Shown piece after piece: positions 36,767 to 46,054 of a DNA stretch of 64,000 bases. A program made the position numbers and the translations under genes. The stretch covers positions 1 to 64,000 of the forward strand of contig CAIXGW010000145.1 of NCBI GenBank assembly GCA_903919145.1, read 5' to 3'. The DNA comes from an uncultured Myxococcales bacterium (GTDB taxonomy: Bacteria > Myxococcota_A > UBA9042). Every line of letters begins with the position of its first letter. The first letter of the stretch is position 1. Below the pieces are notes generated by a model, which had not been told where the DNA came from, made no database searches, and saw nothing but the letters and a program-made list of their open reading frames with translations.

Positions 36767-37720
36767 ATGGTCCGCATCGCAACTTTCAACGTCGAGAACC
36801 TGTTTTCGCGCTATCGCTTTGCCCAGGGCGTGGACCCGCAGCAGGCCGCCGCAACGGGCTTTACCAGCGAAGCCCTGCGCCACCGCATCGCCTGCCCCGA
36901 AGAGAAGCACCTGACCGGCCAGCTGATTACCTTGCTGGGTGCCGACATCCTGGCGCTGCAAGAGGTCGAGGGGATGGCGACGCTCAAGCGGTTTCGCGAT
37001 CTGTACCTGGGCGGGCGCACGGCCTATCCGCATGTGCTGGCGCTAGAGGGCAATGATACCAGGGGAATTGAGGTCGGGCTGCTGTCGCGCCACGCCATTG
37101 TCCACGTGCGCTCTTGGCAGCATCTGTGGGACCAAGAGGCAGACCTGCCGCTGTTCTCTCGCGACTGCCTGGAGGTCGACGTGCAGGTGCCGCAGCTGGG
37201 GGTGATTACATTGTTTATCAATCACTTCAAGTCGATGCGGGATGACAGCGGCGATGGCGGCCGCGCCCGGACCCGCGCGGTGCGGGTGCGCCAGTGCCAG
37301 GCGGTCATCGACATTGTGCGCGCGCGCTTTGGGCCGCACCCTGGCCAGTATCCTTGGGCGATCCTTGGAGATTTTAATGACTACTTGGCCCACGATGAGC
37401 AGGGCCGCTCTGGCATTGAAGAGCTGGTGCTGTGGCCCGAGCTGCAGAATGTTGTGGCGCGCCTGCCGGCAGACGAGCGCTGGACCCACTTCTTCCGCGG
37501 CCGCGCTGATCGCGGGCTGGCGCCGACCTATCAGCAGCTAGACTACCTTTTGCTTTCTCAGAGGTTGGCCCGCCTCAATCCGTTGCCGCCGCACATCGAG
37601 CGGCGCGGTCAGCCCGGTCGGGCCAGTCGCCACAGCGGGTCGCGGCTGGAGGGAGTCGGGCTGGACCGCCCCAAGGCGTCTGACCACTGCCCAATTGCCA
37701 TGGATTTGAGGAGTTTTTGA
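36767..37720 (+). CDS. Endonuclease/exonuclease/phosphatase-family protein
   Basis: A 317-residue EEP-fold phosphoesterase, predicted cytoplasmic. The usual catalytic and metal residues are visible: Asn in TFNVENLF, Glu in LALQEVEGM, Asp and Asn in ILGDFNDY, and Asp-His in KASDHCPIAMDL. His and Asn in LFINHFKSMRDD also belong to the family. Substrates of this superfamily range from nucleic acids to phospholipids and inositol phosphates. Nothing here fixes one. ATG 36767 has GGGGGAG six bases upstream. A longer frame (from 36503) would overlap glmM and is rejected. Confidence 0.8.
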   Translation: MVRIATFNVENLFSRYRFAQGVDPQQAAATGFTSEALRHRIACPEEKHLTGQLITLLGADILALQEVEGMATLKRFRDLYLGGRTAYPHVLALEGNDTRGIEVGLLSRHAIVHVRSWQHLWDQEADLPLFSRDCLEVDVQVPQLGVITLFINHFKSMRDDSGDGGRARTRAVRVRQCQAVIDIVRARFGPHPGQYPWAILGDFNDYLAHDEQGRSGIEELVLWPELQNVVARLPADERWTHFFRGRADRGLAPTYQQLDYLLLSQRLARLNPLPPHIERRGQPGRASRHSGSRLEGVGLDRPKASDHCPIAMDLRSF

Positions 37721-37744
37721 GCGAAGCTCCGGCGGGCGCCGCAG

Positions 37745-38761
37745 CTACTCTGCTGGGAAGAAGGTGTCGACGTCCTTGAGCAGCGCTTCGGCCTTGCGCT
37801 TCTCTACCGCGTGCTCGGCCACCAGCTCTGGCACGGCGTCGAGCTTGGCATTGATCACGGTGCGCAGCAGCGATTCAAACAGGGTCCGGCACGGATGGAC
37901 CTTGGGGGCCGCTGCGCCGTCGACTTTCTTGGCGCCCATCGCGCACTTGGCGGCCCGAGGGTCGATCTTGGTAGCGGCTCGCACCGTGTACAGCTCGGCC
38001 ATCAAGTTGTAGGTGGCCAGGTACTGCGGCGCGCCCTTGATCGAAGCGGAGAAGTGGGCAAAGGACCGCGCCGGGTCGCCTTCGGGAAACGGCACCTTGG
38101 TGTAGTAGCTGGCAAGGTAGCGGTCGGGGGCGTACCAGTAGTAGTCCGGCTTGAGGCTCTGCAGCTTGGCCATCATGGCAAAGATCAAGTCCTTGTTTGA
38201 CAACACTTCCAGCAGGTCCTTGGCCAGGCCGTATTTGCCCATGTGGGTGGCGAACCAATACGTCGGCTCTAGGGCCCGCTCGTCAATCGCCGCCACCACC
38301 TCGGCCATGGGCGCCCCAGAGCAGATCTTTTTCTTCAGCGTCGGGCTGGCCACGGCGATCGCGGCCGCCGCGTGGGCCATGCCCTTCTCAAAGCCTGCCA
38401 CCATCTGATCTTGCTTGGCTTCGCCCTTCAGACGCCAGTAGCCGTCGGCCACCAGATAGTACAGCCGCGCCGCCTTGATGCGGGTGGCCACGTCTTCCGG
38501 CTTGCCGGCCAGCGCCTTGTCATAGGCCAGCAGGCCCTGTTCGGCCTTGGCTGCGTCCTTGCGGTCGTCAAAGGCGGCTTGGGCCTCTATCAGCGCTTTG
38601 GCGGCTTCTTCAGGGGTGCCCGTGGCTGCCGGCAGGTCGGCGCACAGCAGCGTGGACGCCATCTTGGACAGGGCGTGGGCCGGTGCCGCGACCACCACGG
38701 GGGCCAGGGTTGCAGCCAGGGTCGCGGACAAGAATCGATGGGCAACAATGCGGAACAGCAT
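37745..38761 (-). CDS. TRAP-transporter TatT-like periplasmic protein
   Basis: A 338-residue exported protein with a signal peptide at residues 1-25. The body is all-helical with TPR-like pairs. The stretch KPDYYWYAPDRYLASYYTKV, then FPEGDPARSFAHFSASIKGA and PQYLATYNLMAELY, resembles the signature region of the TatT (TRAP transporter T-component) family. The C-terminus is Lys-rich. TatT proteins are trimeric periplasmic companions of TRAP transporters, but no TRAP membrane subunit is nearby, so the role is inferred. Four cysteines are present. ATG 38761 has GAGG four bases upstream. It probably forms an operon with the AgmX-C-domain gene 133 bp upstream. Confidence 0.5.
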   Translation of the reverse strand: MLFRIVAHRFLSATLAATLAPVVVAAPAHALSKMASTLLCADLPAATGTPEEAAKALIEAQAAFDDRKDAAKAEQGLLAYDKALAGKPEDVATRIKAARLYYLVADGYWRLKGEAKQDQMVAGFEKGMAHAAAAIAVASPTLKKKICSGAPMAEVVAAIDERALEPTYWFATHMGKYGLAKDLLEVLSNKDLIFAMMAKLQSLKPDYYWYAPDRYLASYYTKVPFPEGDPARSFAHFSASIKGAPQYLATYNLMAELYTVRAATKIDPRAAKCAMGAKKVDGAAAPKVHPCRTLFESLLRTVINAKLDAVPELVAEHAVEKRKAEALLKDVDTFFPAE

Positions 38762-38800
38762 GAAACCTCGCAAGCAAAGAGGCGGCTAGGGGGGCAGGAG

Positions 38801-38815
38801 GCGGTCAGTGACCGC
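38801..38815. repeat. Perfect 15-base palindrome upstream of the TatT-like gene
   Basis: GCGGTCA-G-TGACCGC lies 40 bp upstream of the ATG at 38761, in the 133-bp gap between two minus-strand genes. It could be an operator half-site pair. This is speculation. Confidence 0.4.
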
Positions 38816-38894
38816 GCGCAGCTGGGCCAGGCCTCGGCGAGTGTAGCGAGGCGGCGAAAACGCCACAAGAACCGCGGCGACTGCGGGCTCCCAG

Positions 38895-40049
38895 CTACAG
38901 AGCGGCGAATTCCAGGCGGACGCGGATCTCTACCGGGGCCGCATCGTGGGGGAACTCGGCTTTGCCGGCCCAGCGCTTGCGCAAGCAGCTGGTGATGCGG
39001 GCATCGGCGTGGTCCACTTGGCGCAGCTCGACGGTGCCGTCCGGCAGCAGCAGCCACTGCACGCTGACTTCGCCCAGCATCTCATCGGGCGAAACCACCA
39101 GGTGGCGGTCATAGCAGGCGTGGATGTCGCTGAGCATTCCGGCTTCTTCTACTTGTTTTTGCAGTGTTTCGGCAACGGGTGTCAGCCAAGACCGGCCGCG
39201 CATGCGCGACAGCGGGTACTGGCCGGGCCAGTAGCGGTTCATCTCGCGCTTGCCCTCGGTGCGCCATTGGCCGCTGATGTTGCGGCGCTCGATCTCGGCC
39301 CAGGCAGCTTCTACCAGGGCCGGCGCCTGGACGGCCAGCTCGCCGCTGAGCTTTTTGGCGTACGCCTGCAGGTTGGCCTGCAAGTCGGCCGTGAGATCGG
39401 CAGGCGGCTGCCAATCCTGCAGCACTTCAGCGGCATAGCCCACCAAGCGAGCCTGCTGAAGCACGGCGGCAGCCGTCCACTCGGGGGCACGCAGGTCAGA
39501 GACCGCTTCCAGGGCCCCGGCCGCGCCGCCGCTGCGTCCGGGCAGCCTTTCGGTCGAGCCGGCTACAGGCGCGCCCGCGGTCTCAAGGCTCCACTGGCTC
39601 AGGGCGGCCTGCCAGCCTGGGGCGCCTTTTTGGCCCTTGCGCAGGGCCGGCTTGGTGTTCAGCGTCGCGGCGACGCGAGCCTGCACCAGGCCAAAGTGGG
39701 CCTCGGCAGCCCAGGTGGCTTCGGCGCCGCCGTTGCCGCGCAGCTTGGCTTTGACGAACAGATCGGCGACCTTTTTCCAGTGTTCCTCTGCCTTTTTCTG
39801 CCAATCGGCCTTGGCGCACAGGCGCCCCAGGCGGCCGTGGACCGCGATCAGGTCGGCGACCGCGGCGCCCTTGGTCTTTTCCAGGTCGCGCAGCTCTGTT
39901 TCGGTGGCCGTGACTTCGTCTTTGAGTTCCTGACTGACATCAGCGTGCGCCGCCGGCAGCGGCAGCAGCGCCGTCTGCAGCAGCACAGCGGCCAGCCATC
40001 TGGTGGCTCGCAGGCTCAGCGGCGGCCTTGTCTGGGTGGCGTGGTGCAT
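38895..40049 (-). CDS. Exported protein with AgmX/PglI-type C-terminal domain
   Basis: A 384-residue exported protein with a signal peptide around residues 14-37 ending AHAD. A coiled segment follows (QELKDEVTATETELRDLEKT) with helical repeats. The last ~75 residues form a TonB-like domain typical of myxobacterial AgmX/PglI and energy-coupled motility proteins: IHACYDRHLVVSPDEMLGEV, then SVQWLLLPDGTVELRQVDHA, ITSCLRKRW, an FP element, and a final EIRVRLEF. The two cysteines are the conserved pair of that domain. There is no transmembrane TonB-type anchor, so it is periplasmic or secreted. The function is unknown. ATG 40049 has GGAGG seven bases upstream. Confidence 0.6.
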   Translation of the reverse strand: MHHATQTRPPLSLRATRWLAAVLLQTALLPLPAAHADVSQELKDEVTATETELRDLEKTKGAAVADLIAVHGRLGRLCAKADWQKKAEEHWKKVADLFVKAKLRGNGGAEATWAAEAHFGLVQARVAATLNTKPALRKGQKGAPGWQAALSQWSLETAGAPVAGSTERLPGRSGGAAGALEAVSDLRAPEWTAAAVLQQARLVGYAAEVLQDWQPPADLTADLQANLQAYAKKLSGELAVQAPALVEAAWAEIERRNISGQWRTEGKREMNRYWPGQYPLSRMRGRSWLTPVAETLQKQVEEAGMLSDIHACYDRHLVVSPDEMLGEVSVQWLLLPDGTVELRQVDHADARITSCLRKRWAGKAEFPHDAAPVEIRVRLEFAAL

Positions 40050-40163
40050 TGGTAGACCTCCATTTTTGCGGCGGGCGCTTGGCCCGAGCAACGCTACAGC
40101 CGGCAGGTTGATTCGGGCGGCGCGACACTGCATTTGAGCAAAATCACGGATTTGGTGCAAATG

Positions 40164-41066
40164 TCAAGATTTGTGGCGATCGCCCAATGCCTGCTGGGCC
40201 CACAGGGCGGCTCCCCAGGCGCTGCCCAGCGGCCCGGTCTGGCCGGCGGCGATGGCCCGGCCACCGGGCCACCAGTGGCGGATCCTGGCTGCCAGCTGCT
40301 GGTGCAGGTTATCATTGGCGCCGCTGCCCGGCCACTGCAGGGCCAGGTCGTGGACGCCAACCGCACTCGCCAGAATGGCAATTCCCCGTGCCAGCTGCTC
40401 CAGCGGCTCGGCCAGCACGGCCATGGTTGCGGCGTCGCCGCGGGCGGCGCGGGCTCCCAGCTTGCTGAGCGCCGCCGGATCCTGGCCGTTGGCGGCGTCA
40501 AGCGGCGCGACCAGCCCAGCGTCCTCGGCTCGCCGCTGCCAAGCGAACTCTGTAGCCACTGTCTGCAGGCACCCGCGCTGGCCGCAGCTGCAGCGGGGGC
40601 CGCCATCGACGACGGGCAGGTGTGCCAGTTCGGGATCGCTGCCGCCCGGCAACAGCGGCCGGCCGCCGCGCAGGGCGCCAGCGCAAAGCGTCAGGCCAAT
40701 GGTCACGCTGAGGCAGTCTGGGCAGCCGCGCAGCGCCCCTCTTTGCTCCTCTGCCAGCGCGCGGGCTGTGCCACGACCAAGGGTCTGCAGCTGCGGACCG
40801 GCAGGCGCAAAAAGCAGGGGCAAATCAAGCCACTGTGCAGGGTCGGCGCAGGCCACCGCCACCCCCAGCACCGGCTCGCTCCAGCGCGCTTTCAGGACCC
40901 GGCACGCTTGAGCCAGGCTCGCCACCTCGGCGGGCTGCCACAGCTGGCGCACATCGACCACCTGGCCGCTGGCGTCGATGGCCACCAGCGCCGCGCCGGT
41001 CGCGTGCACGTCGATGCCGATCAGGATGCCAAGCGCTTGCGCGGTTTTTGGCTGCGGCGCCGCCAT
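40164..41066 (-). CDS. ROK-family protein with degenerate ATP site
   Basis: A 300-residue sugar-kinase-like protein of the ROK family without an N-terminal HTH domain. The zinc site is intact: His in ELAHLPV and C-x-C-G-x2-G-C in RCSCGQRGCLQ. The phosphate-1 loop is degenerate: GIDVHATGAALVAID lacks the D-x-G-G-T motif. The usual GTGIGAG motif appears as GLTLCAGAL, missing the GTG. A kinase reaction is therefore doubtful; it may be a binding or regulatory protein. The gene starts 3 bp after the asnB stop, so it is the third gene of a GT2-asnB-ROK cluster. Confidence 0.65.
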   Translation of the reverse strand: MAAPQPKTAQALGILIGIDVHATGAALVAIDASGQVVDVRQLWQPAEVASLAQACRVLKARWSEPVLGVAVACADPAQWLDLPLLFAPAGPQLQTLGRGTARALAEEQRGALRGCPDCLSVTIGLTLCAGALRGGRPLLPGGSDPELAHLPVVDGGPRCSCGQRGCLQTVATEFAWQRRAEDAGLVAPLDAANGQDPAALSKLGARAARGDAATMAVLAEPLEQLARGIAILASAVGVHDLALQWPGSGANDNLHQQLAARIRHWWPGGRAIAAGQTGPLGSAWGAALWAQQALGDRHKS

Positions 41067-41069
41067 GGC

Positions 41070-43067
41070 TCAGACCGCGCCGCGCTGGCGGTTCAGCCAG
41101 GTCATCAGGCCCAGCAAGGCCCACAGCGGCTTTCTGTGATCGGCGCGCTGGCTGAGGTGTTCGCCGATCAGGCGCTGCACAGCGGCGCTGTCGAGCAGGC
41201 CGGTCTGGGCCACCGCGGCGGGTGACAACACGTCGGTCATCCAGCCACGCAGGGGCCCGCGCAGCCAGGCCGCCAGCGGCACCCCAAAGCCCTTCTTGGG
41301 TCGCTGGGTGATGACTGGCGGCAGCCTGGTCCGCGCCAGCTCGCGCAGGGCCCACTTGGTGGTGCGGCCGTGCAGCTTGGCCGATGTCGGCAGCGCCCGC
41401 GCCAGGGCCACCACCTCGGGGTCGAGCAGGGGCGCGCGCGCCTCGAGGCTGTGGAGCATCGATGCGCGGTCGACCTTCTGCAGGACGCCGTCGGCCAAAT
41501 AGAAGCGCGCATAGTGGGCCGCCAGGGCGTCCATGTCGTCGCGGCTGTGGTCGCGCCATTGTCGCCAGGACTCCGCCAGGACTTCGGCTGGTTCTGGGCG
41601 GCGCGGCGGTGCAGCGGTGTCTTCGCGCAGCAAGCTGAGGCGGACGTCTGGGTGCAGCAGCGCCGTGGCCTCTTGGCCGGGCAGTCCGCCGATCCAGGCG
41701 AAGTGGCGCAGGCCAGCCGGCTCGGCTAGACCTTTGACAAAGCGCTTGGCCTGCTGCTCCAGCGACCAGTTGCCCGAAGAAACCGGCAGCAGCGCCAAGG
41801 TCTTGGCCGCCAGCGGCTGCAAGATCCCCAGGCCCAGCCGGTCCCACAGCCGGGCCAGCCGGTGGGCGCCAAAGGTGGGATAGCCCAGAAACCACTCGTC
41901 TCCGCCATCGCCGCCAAGCGCCACCGTCACCTGCTCGCGGGCAAATTGGCACAGAAAAGTGGTTGGGATGATAGAGGGATCGGCCAGCGGCTGGTCCAGG
42001 CGATCGAGCACCCACGGCACCAGCTCCAGGGCCTTGTCTGCCGTCAGGATCCGCTCGTGGTGGCGGGTGCCCAGGTGCCGGGCCACGGTGCGGGCGTGGC
42101 TCGACTCATCAAAGGTCTTGTCTTCAAAGCCAATCGCAAAGGTGTCCAGCTGGCCCGCGGGCCGCAGCTGGGCGGCGTACCAAGCGACCAGCGAGCTGTC
42201 GATGCCGCCAGAGAGGAAGATGCCCAGGGGGACGTCGGCCATCAGCCGGCGCTCGGTGGCCTTGAGCAGGCGGCGGTCCAGCTCGGCCAGCGCCTCGGTC
42301 AAGGGCAGGGCGGCCAGCTGGGGATCAACGGCCTGGGGGGCGTGCCACAGGCCCTGGGTCAGAACGGGGCGGTCCTGGTGCTCGTGGCCCGCCGGAGCCT
42401 GCCACAGCCAAAAGGCGCCGGGCTCCAAGGTATGGACCTGCTGCAGGATACTTCGCGGCGAGGCGATGTAGTCCAGCACCAGCAGCGACCACAGGCCGCG
42501 CGGATCGACGGTGCGGTCTACGGCGGGATGGCGCAGGACCGCGCTGAGTTCAGAGCCAAAGACCAGGGTTTGGCCACCATCCGCCACCCCAACGAACAGC
42601 GGCTTTTTGCCGAAGCGATCGCGGGCCAGCAGCAGGCTGCGGCGGTGGCCGTCCCAGATGGCCAGATCGAACATGCCGTTGAGCTTGGGCAGCAGGTCGG
42701 TGCCCCACTGCTCCCAGCCGTGGACCAGCACTTCGGTGTCGGCGTGGGTGACAAAGTGGTGGCCGGCTGCCTGGAGTTGCTGTTTTAATTCCAGGTGGTT
42801 GTAGATCTCGCCATTGAAGACGACCTGGACCTGGCCATCTTCGTTGCCCATGGGCTGGTGGCCACCGGCCAGATCGACGATCGACAAGCGGCGGAAAGAC
42901 AGCACGCAGCCGCCGGCTCGGCTGGGATCGGCAGGCGTTTGCAGCCACACGCCGCTGTCATCCGGGCCGCGGTGGCGCAGGGCCTGGCCCATCTGCTCGG
43001 CCAGCTGCGCGGACTCGGGCCCCAGGCGCTCAGGAAGGGTCGACACCCAGCCGGCAATCCCGCACAT
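41070..43067 (-). CDS. asnB: Glutamine-hydrolysing asparagine synthase
   Basis: A 665-residue two-domain enzyme. The N-terminal class-II glutaminase has the nucleophile Cys2 (MCGIAGWVS), RHRGPDDSG and FNGEIYNHLELK. The C-terminal synthetase has the PPi loop LGIFLSGGIDSSLVA and GGDGGDEWFLGY. The reaction is Asp + Gln + ATP to Asn + Glu + AMP + PPi. Paralogues of this family often amidate carboxyls on surface polysaccharides or peptides. Its placement between a GT2 glycosyltransferase and a ROK protein, with 3-bp gaps, hints at such a role, but amino-acid synthesis remains possible. Length is slightly above the ~630 norm. The symbol is by family. Confidence 0.85.
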   Translation of the reverse strand: MCGIAGWVSTLPERLGPESAQLAEQMGQALRHRGPDDSGVWLQTPADPSRAGGCVLSFRRLSIVDLAGGHQPMGNEDGQVQVVFNGEIYNHLELKQQLQAAGHHFVTHADTEVLVHGWEQWGTDLLPKLNGMFDLAIWDGHRRSLLLARDRFGKKPLFVGVADGGQTLVFGSELSAVLRHPAVDRTVDPRGLWSLLVLDYIASPRSILQQVHTLEPGAFWLWQAPAGHEHQDRPVLTQGLWHAPQAVDPQLAALPLTEALAELDRRLLKATERRLMADVPLGIFLSGGIDSSLVAWYAAQLRPAGQLDTFAIGFEDKTFDESSHARTVARHLGTRHHERILTADKALELVPWVLDRLDQPLADPSIIPTTFLCQFAREQVTVALGGDGGDEWFLGYPTFGAHRLARLWDRLGLGILQPLAAKTLALLPVSSGNWSLEQQAKRFVKGLAEPAGLRHFAWIGGLPGQEATALLHPDVRLSLLREDTAAPPRRPEPAEVLAESWRQWRDHSRDDMDALAAHYARFYLADGVLQKVDRASMLHSLEARAPLLDPEVVALARALPTSAKLHGRTTKWALRELARTRLPPVITQRPKKGFGVPLAAWLRGPLRGWMTDVLSPAAVAQTGLLDSAAVQRLIGEHLSQRADHRKPLWALLGLMTWLNRQRGAV

Positions 43068-43070
43068 GGC

Positions 43071-44051
43071 TCAAACCCGCGCTGGCGCTACGACATTGAG
43101 CCGCTCGCGCACAAAGTAGGTCGGCTTGCCCTGCGACTCGTAGTAGGTGCGCATGTTCAGCTCGGCCAGCAGGCCAAACAGCAGCAGGTGCAGGCCAGAG
43201 AGCAAGAAGAAGATGCCCACCAAGAACAGCGGCTGATCTTTGACAAAAATCCCCATCGCAAATTTGTTGAACAACGTCCACAACAGCGACGCGCTGCCCA
43301 AGCCAAAGCAGCCAAAGGCGAAGCGGCCAAAGAAGTAGGTAGGCTTGGTGGCGTAGGCCAGCAGAAAGCGCACGGTGATCAGGTCCAGGACGACGCGAAA
43401 GGTCTTGGAGAGGTTGTACTTGCTCTGACCCCAGCGCCGCGCGTGGTGCTGCACCGGCATCTGGGTGATGCGGGCGCCGGCCATGGCGGCAAAGGCGGCA
43501 ATAAAGCGGTGGGCCTCGCCGTACAGACGCACGTCGTGCAGGACCTCGGCGCGAAAGGCCTTGAGCGTGCAGCCGTTGTCCTTCAAGGCGACGCCGGTGA
43601 CCCGGGCGATGATCTTGTTGGCGATGCGCGAGGGGATGACGACGGTCAGGGCCTTGTCTTGGCGCTTTTCGCGGATGCCGGCCACCAGGTCAAAGCCTTC
43701 GTCGAGCTTGGCGACCAGCTTGGGGATGTCGGTGGGGTCGTTTTGCAGGTCGGCGTCGATGGGGCAAATCACTTCGCCGCGGGCGTGCTCAAAGCCGGCG
43801 GCCATCGCCGCGGTCTGGCCAAAATTGCGGCGAAAGCGCACGGCCTTGAAGCGCGGGTCGCTGCACAGCTGCCGCAGCACTTCAAAGGAGCCGTCGCGGC
43901 TGCCATCGTCGACGTAGATGACCTCAAACGGCTTGCCCCACGGCTCCAGCGCGGCAAGAAGGGCGGCGTGCATCGGTGCCAGCGACTCTTCTTCGTTGTA
44001 GACGGGCACCACCACCGAAAGGAAGGGCGGGTCCTGGCTGACTGCGCTCAT
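43071..44051 (-). CDS. Membrane GT2 glycosyltransferase (dolichyl-phosphate-mannose-synthase-like)
   Basis: A 326-residue family-2 glycosyltransferase with two C-terminal membrane helices (about residues 228-250 and 262-285). It has the catalytic GT-A residues VVVPVYNEEES, DDGSRDGS, the D-x-D type motif PIDADLQNDP, and MAGARITQMPVQHHARRWGQ, the R-R-x-G-x-S/W area of undecaprenyl-phosphate sugar transferases. These transfer a sugar from a nucleotide donor to a polyprenyl phosphate for export. ATG 44051 has GGAGG seven bases upstream. The downstream gene, asnB, begins 3 bp after its stop, suggesting a polysaccharide-modification operon. The donor is not predictable. Confidence 0.82.
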   Translation of the reverse strand: MSAVSQDPPFLSVVVPVYNEEESLAPMHAALLAALEPWGKPFEVIYVDDGSRDGSFEVLRQLCSDPRFKAVRFRRNFGQTAAMAAGFEHARGEVICPIDADLQNDPTDIPKLVAKLDEGFDLVAGIREKRQDKALTVVIPSRIANKIIARVTGVALKDNGCTLKAFRAEVLHDVRLYGEAHRFIAAFAAMAGARITQMPVQHHARRWGQSKYNLSKTFRVVLDLITVRFLLAYATKPTYFFGRFAFGCFGLGSASLLWTLFNKFAMGIFVKDQPLFLVGIFFLLSGLHLLLFGLLAELNMRTYYESQGKPTYFVRERLNVVAPARV

Positions 44052-44125
44052 CGGCGGTCCTCCCGGTAGCAGGTCAGGGGGCGGCTTTGGCCGGCGACCA
44101 CAAAGCACTTCTTCTCAGATCGGCG

Positions 44126-45847
44126 CTACTTCTTGCGGTTCTTCTTGCGCGCGTCTGCCGCCGCCTTGTTCTTCTTCTTGCGGTCGTCGCGGTCGATCTC
44201 GCGCTTGGGCGGCAGCTTGGGCTGGGCGCCCATGCCGGGCATGCCGCCAAATCCGCCAAAGTCCATGCCGCCAAAGGGGTTGTCCATGTCGGGGCTGAAG
44301 CCCGGCATTCCCGGCATCCCCGGCATCCCCGGCATGCCGCCCGGAAAGCCGCCCATGCCAGGCAGCCCCTTGCCGCGCGCCAGCGCCGGCGCCATCCCGG
44401 CTTGACCGGCGGTGATGTTGGGCTGGGCCATCTTTTCCAGCTGGTCAAAGAACGGGTCGACCCCGCCGCCCTTCATGCGCGCCAGCTGACCCATCTGGCC
44501 AAACCCCGGCAGCCGGCTCAGCAATCCCGGCGCCTGGCCGATGCGCTGCATCATCTGGCGCATCACTTCGTAGCGCTGGACCAGCTCCAGCACGTCCTGC
44601 GGCTTGCGACCGGAGCCGCGGGCCACCCGCTGAATGCGGCGGGCGTTGAGGATCTGCGGCTTCTTGCGCTCCTCTGGCGTCATGGAGTGGATGATCGCCT
44701 CAATGCGCACCAGCTCCTTGTCGTCAAACTTGACGCCGTCGGCCAGCGCGTCTGAGAAGAAGGGCAGCTTCTCCATCACGTCGCGCAGCGAGCCCATCTT
44801 CTTGAGCATTTTGATCTGGTCGAGGAAGTCGCCCAGGGTGAACTTGCCGCTCAGCAGCTTCTTGGCGTCCTGCTCGGCCTTCTTTTCATCGACCAGCTTG
44901 GAGAAGTCGTTCATCAAGCTGACGACGTCGCCCATGCCCAAGATGCGGCTGGCCATGCCTTCGGCGCGGAATGCCTCTAGTTTATCTAGCCCTTCGCCCA
45001 TGCCGACGAACTTGACCGGCGCGCCCGTGACCATCTTGACCGACAGCGCCGCGCCGCCGCGGGCATCGCCGTCGAGCTTGGTCAGCACCACCCCGTCAAT
45101 GCCGACCTTCTCATTGAAGTGCTTGGCGGTCGTGACGGCGTCCTGGCCGATCATGGCGTCAATGACCAGCAGCACGTGATCGGGCGGGGTCTGCTTTCTG
45201 ATCGTGGCCAGCTCGTCCATCAGCTGCTGGTCGATCGACAAACGGCCGGCGGTGTCAAAGATCACCACATCGGCGCCGATGCGCTTGGCCTCCTCCAGGC
45301 CCGTACGGCACAGGTCGGGCGGCATCATCCCGGGCACCGAGTGCACCGGTACCTCCAGGCGCTGGCCCAGCACTTTGAGCTGATCGATGGCGGCCGGACG
45401 GTAGACGTCGGCGGCGACCATCAACACCGACTTGCCTTCTTTCTTGAACAAGTTAGCAAGCTTGCCGGCGGATGTGGTCTTGCCAGAGCCCTGCAGACCG
45501 ACCATCATGATGGTGGTGGGGCCCTTGGCCTTGAGCGCGATCCCCGGCTCGCCAGGGTCCATCAGCGCCAGCAGCTCGTCGTGGCAGATCTTGATGAAGT
45601 GGTCTTGCGGCGACACCTTGCGGGTCTGGCCAGCGCTGTCGGTCGCGCGCAATTGCACGACTTCGCCCAAGGCCTTGGCTTTGACTTCGGCCAAAAAGCG
45701 CTTGACCACGCCAAATTCGACGTCGGCCTCCAGCAAGCTGGTGCGGATGTCGGCCAGCACCTCTTCTAGGGTGTCTTCGTCGAGTTCGCGGTAGCCCTGC
45801 AGGCGGTGGCGGGCGGAGCGAAAGCCTTTGGTAATCGTCTCGAGCAT
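44126..45847 (-). CDS. ffh: Signal recognition particle protein Ffh
   Basis: GTPase that binds 4.5S RNA and nascent signal sequences and delivers ribosomes to FtsY. The N and G domains show the P-loop GLQGSGKTTSAGKL, the G3 motif DTAGRLSIDQQLMDELA and the G4 motif TKLDGDARGGAALS. The methionine-rich M domain includes LKKMGSLRDVMEKLPFFS, the basic RNA-binding helix with RIQRVARGSGRKPQDV, and the MRQMMQR finger. At 573 residues it is about 120 longer than typical Ffh. The extra C-terminus (from ~480) is Gly/Met/Pro-rich with GMPGMPGMPGMPG repeats and a Lys/Arg/Asp tail. The ATG at 45847 lies within the usual MLETITKGF start context. It is divergent from the FrzS-like gene. Confidence 0.95.
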   Translation of the reverse strand: MLETITKGFRSARHRLQGYRELDEDTLEEVLADIRTSLLEADVEFGVVKRFLAEVKAKALGEVVQLRATDSAGQTRKVSPQDHFIKICHDELLALMDPGEPGIALKAKGPTTIMMVGLQGSGKTTSAGKLANLFKKEGKSVLMVAADVYRPAAIDQLKVLGQRLEVPVHSVPGMMPPDLCRTGLEEAKRIGADVVIFDTAGRLSIDQQLMDELATIRKQTPPDHVLLVIDAMIGQDAVTTAKHFNEKVGIDGVVLTKLDGDARGGAALSVKMVTGAPVKFVGMGEGLDKLEAFRAEGMASRILGMGDVVSLMNDFSKLVDEKKAEQDAKKLLSGKFTLGDFLDQIKMLKKMGSLRDVMEKLPFFSDALADGVKFDDKELVRIEAIIHSMTPEERKKPQILNARRIQRVARGSGRKPQDVLELVQRYEVMRQMMQRIGQAPGLLSRLPGFGQMGQLARMKGGGVDPFFDQLEKMAQPNITAGQAGMAPALARGKGLPGMGGFPGGMPGMPGMPGMPGFSPDMDNPFGGMDFGGFGGMPGMGAQPKLPPKREIDRDDRKKKNKAAADARKKNRKK

Positions 45848-46054
45848 GGTTGAACCTTGCGCGGCGGGCAGTTGCTGCACGGGTGCCGCGGGCCGCGTAG
45901 GGTAAGGGCACGGCCGGGTGAATTCAAGCGCAGACGGAGCTTTTTGACGGCGTGCCCAGGTGGCGTCCTTGACCCAAGCCCCCGTTTGGCGTGAAAATCG
46001 CTGCTCCGCAACTCAGAGTCGGCCCTTTGCCGTCCGGCCTGCGGGGGAGGCAGC

